In this document: piece after piece, positions 53,637 to 63,061 of the stretch
Layout of the letters: every line of letters starts with the position of its first letter
Numbering within the stretch: the stretch's first letter is position 1
NCBI RefSeq assembly: GCF_014197615.1
Contig: NZ_JACIFY010000002.1
Location: 363,554-427,553 of the forward strand
Source of the DNA: Rhizobium esperanzae
GTDB lineage: Bacteria; Pseudomonadota; Alphaproteobacteria; Rhizobiales; Rhizobiaceae
Length of the DNA stretch: 64,000 nt
Reading direction: 5' to 3'
Made by a program: the position numbers and the translations under genes
Notes under the pieces: generated by a model
Databases searched by the model: none
What the model saw: the letters and a program-made list of their open reading frames with translations, nothing else
Told to the model about the DNA's origin: nothing

Positions 53637-53893
53637 GATCCTCGATCCAGGCGGGTATCTGCCGTCCGCCCCTTGCCTCGCGTGATTATAGTTCCGATCG
53701 CACGCGCGCAATTCAAGAATATGTTTCCCAAGCTGTGATGAATCGTCTCGCCGCTAGAAATTGCCAGGGCGACGAAATCCCTGAAGGAATCGGCACGGAC
53801 CCAAAATGCCATGCGCTTCAATGGCTTGCCTTCAAAGCGCGTCGTATCGAACTTGCCTCGTGCGACAAGTTTTGGCGTTTTGTTTTCCTGCAC
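53627..53893 (-). CDS. Possible small gene upstream of sco (low confidence)
   Basis: An 88-codon frame from GTG 53893 (begins VQENKTPKLVARGKFDTTRF). I recognise no family. The only support is that its TGA stop overlaps the second possible sco ATG as ATGA, a coupling pattern seen in operons. There is no clear ribosome binding site, and the C-terminal third reads like non-coding sequence (Arg/Gly/Thr-rich). It may be spurious. Confidence 0.25.
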   Translation of the reverse strand: MQENKTPKLVARGKFDTTRFEGKPLKRMAFWVRADSFRDFVALAISSGETIHHSLGNIFLNCARAIGTIITRGKGRTADTRLDRGSCQ

Positions 53894-54045
53894 GTCGTTG
53901 TCTTCCGCTGCGCATGTCCGGGCGACGGGCGTTCGAACGACGGGCAATCGCAAAATACATATCGTTAGGAAAGACTTAAGCCGTCACATCTATATTTGAA
54001 AGCCATCACTTCTGCCGCCGGGGACAACTGGGAAGAATTCTGATC

Positions 54046-54516
54046 ATGAACAACAACAATGCCATCAAGCAGTCGGGTGCTTATCTCGAAATCGTTTCGT
54101 TCCATCTGGGCGATCAGGAATTCTGCATCGACATCATGGCCATCCGCGAAATCCGCGGCTGGGCGCCGGTGACGCCGATGCCGCACACCCCGCCCTACGT
54201 GCTGGGCCTGATCAACCTGCGCGGCGCGGTCATCCCGGTCATCGACATGGCCTGCCGCCTCGGCATGAAAATGACCGAGCCCTCCGAGCGCTCGGCGATC
54301 ATCGTCACCGACATCGCCGGCAAACTGGTCGGCCTGCTGGTCGAACAGGTTTCCGACATGATGACCATCAAGAGCGAAGACCTGCAGCCGCCGCCGGAAA
54401 TCATCCCGGAAGCCCAGCGCGCCTTCTGCCGCGGCATCGTCGCGCTGGAGAAGACCATGGTCTGCTTCCTGAACCTCGACACCGTCATCGCCGACGAACT
54501 GAATCAGGCGGCTTGA
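54046..54516 (+). CDS. cheW: CheW-type chemotaxis coupling protein
   Basis: A 156-residue scaffold protein linking chemoreceptors to the CheA kinase. The CheW fold is visible from residue 13: YLEIVSFHLGDQEFCIDIMA, IREIRGWAPVTPMPHTPPYV, then LGLINLRGAVIPVIDMACRLG, which contains the canonical NLRG turn. It continues RSAIIVTDIAGKLVGLLVEQ and ends at FLNLDTVI. No other chemotaxis gene is adjacent, so this is an orphan cheW like those known in Rhizobium that serve dispersed receptors. A strong terminator follows. Confidence 0.95.
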   Translation: MNNNNAIKQSGAYLEIVSFHLGDQEFCIDIMAIREIRGWAPVTPMPHTPPYVLGLINLRGAVIPVIDMACRLGMKMTEPSERSAIIVTDIAGKLVGLLVEQVSDMMTIKSEDLQPPPEIIPEAQRAFCRGIVALEKTMVCFLNLDTVIADELNQAA

Positions 54517-54543
54517 TATTTTATCGCCAAAGAGATTGCGAAG

Positions 54544-54565
54544 GCCCGGCTCGTCCGGGCTTTTT
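54544..54565 (+). terminator. Terminator of cheW
   Basis: GCCCGG and CCGGGC form a 6-bp stem with a CTCGT loop followed by five T residues, 28 bases after the cheW stop codon. Confidence 0.85.
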
Positions 54566-54620
54566 CGTTCGTACTGTGCGCGAGCGGGCATGGTTCAGAC
54601 TTTGCAAAACCCCTCCCCAA

Positions 54621-54651
54621 CCCCTCCCGCAAGGGACCCTTGCGGGAGGGG
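54621..54651. repeat. Perfect 15-bp inverted repeat
   Basis: CCCCTCCCGCAAGGG and CCCTTGCGGGAGGGG are perfect complements separated by a single A, flanked by AAAACCCCT and GGTTTTG. It lies between the convergent cheW and creA genes and could act as a terminator for creA. Confidence 0.7.
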
Positions 54652-54684
54652 TTTTGGGCGGTCTTTTACGATGAGAATCCCGCC

Positions 54685-55176
54685 CTACGGCTTCCCATTC
54701 TTCCAGGTCACATTCTGCCCATAGAGCGGTATCGTCGAGATCGACATCTTCGCCGAGCCGTCCGTCAGTTCCCTGGAATGGGCGAGGTAAATCAGCGTGT
54801 CGTTGGCCTTGTCGTAGATGCGGTTGACGACCAGCGTCTTCCAGATCAGCGACATGCCCTGGCGGAACACTTCGCTGCCATCTTTGGACAGGTCGATATT
54901 GCCGATCTCGATCGGCCCCGTCTGCCGGCAGGCGATGGAATTGTTGGAGGGATCTTCGAACCAGTTGCCGTTCTTGAACCGATCGATCAAGCTGCGGTCG
55001 AAATAGGTGACGTGGCAGGTGACGCCCTTGACCTCGGGATCAGAGAGCGCCTCAACGATGATGTCGTTGCCGATCCAGTCGACCCCGACCTTGCCGACCA
55101 CTTCGGCCGAAACGGTGCCGGCGGAAAGGGCGGCGAAAGAAAAGGCAGCGAGGAAAAGATTGCGCAGCTTGGACAT
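54685..55176 (-). CDS. creA: CreA-family periplasmic protein
   Basis: A 163-residue exported protein of the CreA family (named from the E. coli creABCD locus; function unknown). A signal peptide is present at residues 1-25, ending TVSAE. The family core follows: VGKVGVDWIGNDIIVEALSD, then GVTCHVTYFDRS, DPSNNSIACRQTGPI, and FRQGMSLIWKTLVVNRIYD. Two conserved cysteines could form a disulfide. The ATG at 55176 has AGGGAG upstream. An in-frame start at 55230 would place a hydrophilic segment before the signal peptide. The creB and creC genes are not present. Confidence 0.9.
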   Translation of the reverse strand: MSKLRNLFLAAFSFAALSAGTVSAEVVGKVGVDWIGNDIIVEALSDPEVKGVTCHVTYFDRSLIDRFKNGNWFEDPSNNSIACRQTGPIEIGNIDLSKDGSEVFRQGMSLIWKTLVVNRIYDKANDTLIYLAHSRELTDGSAKMSISTIPLYGQNVTWKNGKP

Positions 55177-55254
55177 GGCGGCTCCCTGAATGATCCGCAT
55201 TCTAGATAAGTGCGCGCCGATGCTTTGCAAGAAATGGCGCCCCGGCGGAAGCGA

Positions 55255-55845
55255 TCAGCCTTTCCGGCAGGTGCAGGGCTCGTAGGCCCTCGCCGTCAGC
55301 CGCCCGGGCTTCATGCCGATCAGCGCCGGTATGGCGTGGACGGCGTTGGCCTTGACCGCCTTCGCCATCTCGATCGCCGCGGCTGCGCAGACGGCGGCGT
55401 CTTCGGCGGCATTGTGGTGCACGAAACGCAGGCCGAGATGCTCGGCGATCAGGTTCAGCCGGTGCGAAAGGAAATGCGGCCAGATCCGCTGCGCCATCTT
55501 CAGGCTGCAGAGATAGGTCAGTTCCGGATAGGATTGCCGGTAGTGATCGAGGCTCGCCCGCCAGACGCTGAAATCGAAGGCGGCATTATGCGCGATCATC
55601 GTCGCGCCGCTGATATCCTCGTGGAACTCGTCCATCACCTCGGGAAATTCCGGCGCATCCTCGACATGCTCCGGCCGGATGCCGTGGATCGCAATGTTCA
55701 TCCCGGAAAAGCGCATCTCCCGCGGCCGGATCAGCCGTTCCTCGACGCGCGTAACCCTGCCCTCCTCGATCCAGGCAAGCCCGACGGAACAGGCGCTGCC
55801 GCGCTGTTCATTGGCTGTCTCGAAATCGATGGCAATGGTCTTCAA
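55255..55845 (-). CDS. DnaQ-like 3'-5' exonuclease
   Basis: A 196-residue DEDDh exonuclease related to the epsilon subunit of DNA polymerase III. The motifs are AIDFETANEQRGSACSVGLA (Exo I, D and E), TMIAHNAAFDFSVWRASLDHY (Exo II), and FVHHNAAEDAAVCAAAAIEM (Exo III, H and D). Length and the C-terminal Cys/Arg tail (YEPCTCRKG) match a bacterial group distinct from true DnaQ, probably a repair or RNA-turnover nuclease. The TTG at 55845 gives the compact MKTIAIDFETA-type start; ATG 55884 is the alternative, with no ribosome site. Confidence 0.85.
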   Translation of the reverse strand: MKTIAIDFETANEQRGSACSVGLAWIEEGRVTRVEERLIRPREMRFSGMNIAIHGIRPEHVEDAPEFPEVMDEFHEDISGATMIAHNAAFDFSVWRASLDHYRQSYPELTYLCSLKMAQRIWPHFLSHRLNLIAEHLGLRFVHHNAAEDAAVCAAAAIEMAKAVKANAVHAIPALIGMKPGRLTARAYEPCTCRKG

Positions 55846-56046
55846 GGGTAAAATCCGAATCGTCTGCCCTACCGGAATAATCATAGCCGCAGGCGAAGGC
55901 AAATTGCTGCCTGTTGACATCTGCACGCGGATGGGGAAACTTCTGCGCATGATCAACTCTGTGACATCAACCATGCATCATATCGCCACGACCCTTTCAG
56001 GGTACGCGGGAGCGATGGTGCGTCACTAGCCGTCCGATCATCCCCG

Positions 56047-56074
56047 AAAACCCTGCCGAGGCGAGCAGGGTTTT
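56047..56074. terminator. Orphan terminator-like hairpin in a divergent interval
   Basis: AAAACCCTGC and GCAGGGTTTT form a perfect 10-bp stem with an 8-base loop. It lies between divergent genes, where no coding transcript should end, so it may terminate a small RNA made from about 55,940 onward. Confidence 0.6.
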
Positions 56075-56137
56075 CGAAAAATCCGGCTCTCCTCCCTGAA
56101 ACCCAAGGAGAGCATCCCAGGTCTGAAAACGAACAGA

Positions 56138-56655
56138 ATGAACCCCGCGACCGAGCGCGCCTGCCGGACGACGTCGTCGTCCGCGCCGTCCGACTTTCCG
56201 ATGCCGAGGAGATCACGGATCTCATAAATTTGCCGGGCTATCGGGCCGGTACCCTGCGACCGCCCTTCACAAGTATCGATGCCGTGCGCAAGCGCATGGA
56301 ATCCCCCTCGCCTAGCGCGCTCAACCTCGTCGTCGAACTCGACGGCAGGATCGTCGCCAATGGTGGCATGAACCGCTTCGAAGGACGGCGTCAGCACGCC
56401 GCTAGCCTCGGTATGGGCGTACACGACGATTTCACCGGCCGCGGCCTCGGAACCTTCCTGATGGCCGCCATGGTAGATGCCGCCGACGACTGGCTCGATA
56501 TTAAACGTCTAGAACTGACCGTCTACACCGACAACGCAGTTGCTATTCGTCTCTATGAGAAGTTCGGTTTCGAGAAAGAAGGGCTTCTGCGCGCATTCGG
56601 CTACCGCGCCGGCGAATATGTAGACGCTTTTACCATGGCACGGCTGAGAGCTTAA
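56138..56655 (+). CDS. GNAT-family acetyltransferase, apparent frameshift near the 5' end
   Basis: An N-acetyltransferase of the GNAT fold. The CoA-binding core is GMGVHDDFTGRGLGTFLMAA, with MNRFEGRRQHAASL before it, and the C-terminal VYTDNAVAIRLYEKFGFEKEG is typical. The family's first strand and helix read VVVRAVRLSDAEEITDLINL in the same frame, but they lie upstream of any in-frame ATG, GTG or TTG except TTG 56230, which would cut them off. The nearest plausible start, ATG 56138, is one base out of frame. Restoring one base in the GCGCGCC run near 56160 would give a normal 172-residue protein. It is either a pseudogene, a recoded gene or a sequencing error. It overlaps higA by four bases at its end. 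Confidence 0.65.
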
Positions 56656-57029
56656 GCGACAGCCAAGCGATAAGGCTTGACGAGGCATTCGGCGGGAACG
56701 CCCCATGCCTCGTTGAGCTTGAAAATCATATCGACCGTCAAAGCACGCTTGCGGTGCAGGATTTCCGAGGCGCGAGGGCGCGAACCCAGGACCTCGCCGA
56801 GGTCAGTTTGACTGCGGCCGGTCATCTCCATGAAGGCCTGCAGAAAATCAACCGGTTCCAGTTCGGCCGTGGGAAAATGCCGGTTTTCATAGGCTTCAAT
56901 CAGATCGGAGAGCACGTCGAACCTGTCCGCATCCGCTGAGCCTTGCGGCGGCGGATTGTCGAAATATGGAGCGACTTCGCCAAGCGCCCATTCGAGATCG
57001 CCATCGCTTTTGATCGGCCGTATGTCCAT
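56652..57029 (-). CDS. higA: HigA-family antitoxin
   Basis: A 125-residue antitoxin of the HigA class with an XRE-type helix-turn-helix in its C-terminal half. The N-terminal region DGDLEWALGEVAPYFDNPP and RFDVLSDLIEAYENRHFP is the HigA dimerisation part. The DNA-binding segment is MTGRSQTDLGEVLGSRPRASEILHRKRAL with the usual Q-T-DLGEVLG recognition helix (residues about 70-98). It neutralises HigB and represses the operon through the palindrome upstream of higB. Its ATG overlaps the higB stop codon by one base (TAATG). The frame is intact. Confidence 0.92.
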   Translation of the reverse strand: MDIRPIKSDGDLEWALGEVAPYFDNPPPQGSADADRFDVLSDLIEAYENRHFPTAELEPVDFLQAFMEMTGRSQTDLGEVLGSRPRASEILHRKRALTVDMIFKLNEAWGVPAECLVKPYRLAVA

Positions 57030-57325
57030 TACACTGTCTCCGGATCGACCCTGTCGTATTCGGCGTGCGTACCAACGAACTTGATCAATACGCGCCGGTA
57101 AGCATATGCAACATGCGCGATGAGGCGATACTTGTTGCCGCCGACATCGAAAATTATCCTGTTATCGCCAACGAAATCCACGTTGGCACCGAACATCCTT
57201 TTGATATCCGCCGGTCCCGTCCATTCCGCTTTGCTGACGACGCCATGCCAAACGCCAAGAGGCACCCTGGCTTGCGGGTGCAACTCCCAAAAGGCGCGCA
57301 ATGTCGACTTGGCGATCACCTGCAT
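57029..57325 (-). CDS. higB: HigB-family mRNA interferase toxin
   Basis: A 98-residue RelE-superfamily toxin that cleaves mRNA on the ribosome. It begins MQVIAKSTLRAFWELHPQAR and carries the family pattern WTGPADIKRMFGANVDFVGD, NRIIFDVGGNKYRLIAHVAY, and LIKFVGTHAEYDRVD. The HigB toxin precedes its antitoxin, the inverted order characteristic of higBA. The ATG at 57325 is used; an upstream ATG at 57343 would overlap the -10 element of the promoter. No frameshift or premature stop is seen, so the module looks functional, in contrast to brnT in this window. Confidence 0.92.
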   Translation of the reverse strand: MQVIAKSTLRAFWELHPQARVPLGVWHGVVSKAEWTGPADIKRMFGANVDFVGDNRIIFDVGGNKYRLIAHVAYAYRRVLIKFVGTHAEYDRVDPETV

Positions 57326-57330
57326 GGAAG

Positions 57331-57359
57331 AGAATATTCCCATTTTGGGAACAAATCAA
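57331..57359 (-). promoter_or_regulatory. higBA promoter with operator in the spacer
   Basis: TTGATT (57354-57359) and TATTCT (57331-57336) on the minus strand are 17 bases apart. The palindrome TTCCCATTTTGGGAA (57337-57351) fills that spacer, an ideal position for HigA to block RNA polymerase. It begins only eight bases past the ligA stop codon. Confidence 0.75.
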
Positions 57360-57366
57360 GCATGTA

Positions 57367-59529
<2,163 letters not shown>

Positions 59530-59634
59530 TCACTCCAGAGAATCTGGCCCAAGAAATCTGGATTGTTTTTAGAGCAAAATTGCTGGATGAAAAGAGTGCC
59601 GGCGCACCTCGCATCGGGAAGATTGGCTACCTGT

Positions 59635-60162
59635 CTACTCCCAATCCCGCGCATTGCGCAGCCGGATGCCGCTGACATGCAGCCCGGTACTCCAAAGCCC
59701 CTTCAACGGCCGGAGGCTGTCGACCACCCGAAGATCCACCTTGCGCGGCGCGAATTCCCGATCGAGCCACGACATGGCAATCCGCTCCATCGGAATGACG
59801 CGTCTGCGGGACACCCACATGCCCGCATCTTCAAGGTCTTCGAAATCCTCGGCCGGCATTTCATAGCGATGGATCGTCTCCGCTTCGAGCCTTTCCAGCC
59901 AATGGCGCTCGATGAAAGCCGCTGCCCGCCAATCGCCGAGCCAGCGCCGCCGCTCCGTCTGCGGCGTCTCGGGTGTCGCCCATATCAGGATGCGCGGGCA
60001 GTCTCGCGGAAAGAGATACATGAAATCATGGTCGCCATCGATCGCCCAGACGAGCGGACCATTCAGCCATTCCAAGCCCGCCTGTCGGACCGAGCGAATA
60101 CGGACCGGGCGCGGCTCGAAGGCTGCGATATCGGGATCATCGCTGAAATGAAAAAGGCGCAT
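59635..60162 (-). CDS. DUF6886-family protein
   Basis: A 175-residue cytosolic protein. It begins MRLFHFSDDPDIAAFEPRPV and contains VWAIDGDHDFMYLFPRDCPR and FIERHWLERLEAETIHRYEMP, matching the DUF6886 family as I recall it, for which no function is known. The fold is not obvious; Trp and Arg content is high. The family name should be confirmed by profile search. It lies between recN and ligA on the same strand, about 80 and 110 bases from each, and is probably part of the same transcription unit or independently expressed; no terminator separates them clearly. Confidence 0.75.
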   Translation of the reverse strand: MRLFHFSDDPDIAAFEPRPVRIRSVRQAGLEWLNGPLVWAIDGDHDFMYLFPRDCPRILIWATPETPQTERRRWLGDWRAAAFIERHWLERLEAETIHRYEMPAEDFEDLEDAGMWVSRRRVIPMERIAMSWLDREFAPRKVDLRVVDSLRPLKGLWSTGLHVSGIRLRNARDWE

Positions 60163-60244
60163 GGCAACGGATCGCCGCTGATCGGAATGATGCGCATAGC
60201 GCGAAGCGCAATGTTTGTCGTCGCTTTGCGGACGGTCGGGGCAT

Positions 60245-61918
60245 TCAGCCGTTGCCGGCCAGCAGCCGCTTTGCCGCCGCCCTCGCCTCTTCGGTCACCG
60301 AAGCGCCGGCCAGCATGCGGGCGATCTCCTCGGTGCGATCCTTGTGTGCCATCGCCGCCACGCGCGTGGCGATCTTTTCCGATCCCTCGGCCGCCGGTCC
60401 CTTGGAAATCAAAAGATGCGTCGCCGCCCGTGCCGCCACTTGCGGCGCGTGCGTGACCGAGAGCACCTGCACCCGCTCGGACAGCCGCTTCAGCCGCTGG
60501 CCGATCGCATCGGCCACGGCGCCGCCGACGCCGGTGTCGATTTCGTCGAAGACGAGCGTCGGGGCCGATCCGCGATCGGCGAGCGCCACCTTCAGCGCCA
60601 GCAGGAAACGCGACAGTTCGCCGCCCGAGGCGACCTTCATGATCGAGCCCGGCCGCGTGCCCGGGTTGGTCTGGACATGGAACTCGACGACGTCGATGCC
60701 TTCGGCGAGCGCCTCCTGCGCATCCGTGGTGATTTCGACCATGAAACGGGCGCGTTCGAGCTTCAGCGCCGGCAGCTCGGCCATGACAGCGGCGGCCAAT
60801 GCGGTGCCGGCGTGATGGCGCTTGTCGGAGAGCGAACGGGCCGCCGCATCGTAATTTTCGCGCGCCAGGCCGAGCTCGGCTTCGAGCCGCGCAAGTTTCT
60901 CCTCGCCCGCGTCGAGGTCGGCAAGGTCGGCAAACATCCGGGCGGCGAGCGCCGGCAGCTCGGTAACCGGCACGGAATATTTGCGCGAGGCGGCTCTGAG
61001 CGCGAAAAGCCGCTCCTCCACCCGCTCCAGCTCCCTCGGATCATATTCGGTCTTGCGCAGCGCCGCCTCGACTTCCATCTGCGCGTTGGAGAGCTGATCG
61101 AGCGCAGCATCAAGCAGCGTCACAGTGTCTTCGAGCAGGCCCGGCGCCTCATGGCTCTTGCGCTCCAGCCGGCGCACCAGCGAAGCGATATGAGGCACAG
61201 GCGAGGCATTGCCGTTCAGGAATTCGGACGCCTCGGCAATATCGCCGGCGATTCGCTCGGCCTTCATCATTTTCTGCCGGCGATCGGCGAGTTCGTCTTC
61301 CTCGCCATCCTGCGGCGAGAGCTTCTCGAGTTCCTCGACGGAAGAGCGCAGATAGTCGGCTTCGCGCGCTGCACCCTCCACCTTCTCGCGATGCTTCTTC
61401 AGCGTCCGCTCGCTGTCGCGCCACAGGCGATACAGCCGGGAAACCTCCGAAACCTCATCGGCAAGGCCGGCGAAAGCATCAAGCAGGGTGCGATGGGCAT
61501 TGGTGTCGACCAGGGCGCGATCGTCGTGCTGACCGTGGATTTCGACCAGCAACTGACCGGCCTGGCGCATCAGCTGCACGCTGACCGGCTGGTCGTTGAC
61601 ATAGGCCTTGGTGCGCCCATCCGCCGATTGCTGGCGGCGGAAGATCAGGTCGCCTTCGTCGTCGATGCCGTTTTCACGCAGCAAAGCGCGGGCGCCGTGG
61701 TCCATGCCGACGTCGAACACCGCCGTCACCTGACCCTTGTCCTCGCCGTGGCGCACGAGGCCACCATCGCCGCGCCCACCGAGCGCCAGCGACAGACTGT
61801 CGAGCAGGATGGATTTGCCCGCCCCGGTCTCGCCCGTCAGCACGGAAAGACCGGTCTCGAAGGCAAGATCCAGCCGCTCGATCAGGACGATATCGCGGAT
61901 CGAAAGCTGGATCAGCAT
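60245..61918 (-). CDS. recN: DNA repair protein RecN
   Basis: A 557-residue SMC-like ATPase for double-strand break repair. The N-terminal Walker A is TGETGAGKSILLDSL (about residues 29-43), preceded by the canonical MLIQLSIRDIVLIERLDL start. A coiled-coil arm (about 170-390) follows. The C-terminal signature is ASGGELSRFLLALKVALADRG and Walker B is LVFDEIDTGVGGAVADAIG, followed by LSVTHAPQVAARA. The ATG at 61918 is chosen; the same frame remains open further upstream through bamD but those codons are not RecN. It lies 5 bases after bamD, so the two are co-transcribed. Confidence 0.96.
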   Translation of the reverse strand: MLIQLSIRDIVLIERLDLAFETGLSVLTGETGAGKSILLDSLSLALGGRGDGGLVRHGEDKGQVTAVFDVGMDHGARALLRENGIDDEGDLIFRRQQSADGRTKAYVNDQPVSVQLMRQAGQLLVEIHGQHDDRALVDTNAHRTLLDAFAGLADEVSEVSRLYRLWRDSERTLKKHREKVEGAAREADYLRSSVEELEKLSPQDGEEDELADRRQKMMKAERIAGDIAEASEFLNGNASPVPHIASLVRRLERKSHEAPGLLEDTVTLLDAALDQLSNAQMEVEAALRKTEYDPRELERVEERLFALRAASRKYSVPVTELPALAARMFADLADLDAGEEKLARLEAELGLARENYDAAARSLSDKRHHAGTALAAAVMAELPALKLERARFMVEITTDAQEALAEGIDVVEFHVQTNPGTRPGSIMKVASGGELSRFLLALKVALADRGSAPTLVFDEIDTGVGGAVADAIGQRLKRLSERVQVLSVTHAPQVAARAATHLLISKGPAAEGSEKIATRVAAMAHKDRTEEIARMLAGASVTEEARAAAKRLLAGNG

Positions 61919-61923
61919 TGGAC

Positions 61924-62766
61924 TTATGAACCGAGCAGGAGTTTCTTGCCTGCCGCAGCGATCCAAGAGCCCTTGTTTTCCCGTGGCTCGGCGCCACCGG
62001 TCTGCAGCAGCTTGTAGGAATCGGCGTACCACTGGCTGTCGGGATAATTGTGGCCGAGAACGGCAGCGGCCGTCTGCGCCTCGTCGACGATACCCATCGA
62101 GTAATAAGCCTCGACGAGGCGCGCCAAGGCCTCTTCGATCTGGTTCGTGTTCGGATATTTCTCGACGACGATGCGGAAGCGCGAGATCGCAGCGAGATAT
62201 TCCTTCCGCTCCATGTAGTAGCGGCCGATCTGCATTTCCTTGCCGGCGAGCTGGTCGCGCGCAAAGCGGATCTTCGCCTGCGCGTCGTCGACATATTCGG
62301 AGTTCGGATAATTGTCGATGACGGCCTGCATCGCCTCGATCGTCTTTGCCGAGGCGCGCTGGTCCTGCGTCACGTCGACGATCTGCTTGGAATAGGTAAG
62401 ACCGATGAGATACTGCACATAGGCGGCATCCTGGGATTTCGGATATTGCGACATGTAGCGATTGCCTGATGCAAGCGCATCGTCCAGGCGGCCCTGGCGG
62501 TATTTGACGAAGGTGCTCATCACGAGCGCCTTGCGCGCCCATTCGGAGAACGGGTTCTCGCGGTCGATCGCGTCGAACTTGCGCGCCGCTTCCGCCATGT
62601 TGCCGGCCTTCATGTTGGCAAGGCCCTGGGTGTAGAGCACGTCGGGCGGATCGGTTTCGAGGCCGAGCTTGGTGATGTCGATATCGGGGTCCGACTGGCA
62701 GCCCGAGATCACGGCGCCTGCGCTGAGCACCAGAAGCGATGCGAACAAAGCGCGCGCTGTCTTCAT
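61924..62766 (-). CDS. bamD: Outer membrane assembly lipoprotein BamD
   Basis: A 280-residue lipoprotein that forms the core of the BAM outer-membrane protein insertion machine with BamA. The signal peptide ends in the lipobox VISGC (residues 20-24; lipidated Cys 24). Five TPR-like repeats follow, including VLYTQGLANMKAGNMAEAAR, then NPFSEWARKALVM and YVQYLIGLTYSKQIVDVTQD. The ATG at 62766 is preferred over the adjoining one at 62769 because GAAGG would be too close to the latter. It lies downstream of lpxC, with 295 non-coding bases including the lpxC terminator between them, and 5 bases upstream of recN. Confidence 0.95.
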   Translation of the reverse strand: MKTARALFASLLVLSAGAVISGCQSDPDIDITKLGLETDPPDVLYTQGLANMKAGNMAEAARKFDAIDRENPFSEWARKALVMSTFVKYRQGRLDDALASGNRYMSQYPKSQDAAYVQYLIGLTYSKQIVDVTQDQRASAKTIEAMQAVIDNYPNSEYVDDAQAKIRFARDQLAGKEMQIGRYYMERKEYLAAISRFRIVVEKYPNTNQIEEALARLVEAYYSMGIVDEAQTAAAVLGHNYPDSQWYADSYKLLQTGGAEPRENKGSWIAAAGKKLLLGS

Positions 62767-63008
62767 CATACCTTCAGATCCTGCATAACCCATTCGAAAG
62801 AACCCCACTGCCGCCGCTCGCTCCACGGCAGCCACGCCTCGCTGGCGTTTCTATCCACAAATGTGCATCGAGAGCAACGCAATGATAAGGCATTAACGCA
62901 TTTTTGTGGCAGCAGCCGCCAGAATGGCCGGCTTTTCCTCTTCTCTGCAAGCTGTGGCAACTCAGCAACTGCGATAAAACACCTGCCGCCGCAGCCTCGG
63001 GCCGACAT

Positions 63009-63036
63009 AAAAAAACCGCCTCCGGGAAAGAGGCGG
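63009..63036 (-). terminator. Terminator of lpxC
   Basis: On the minus strand CCGCCTC and GAGGCGG form a 7-bp stem with a 7-base loop followed by seven T residues, 25 bases after the lpxC stop codon. Confidence 0.9.
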
Positions 63037-63061
63037 CCTGGTCTTGAGAATATGCTGGAGG

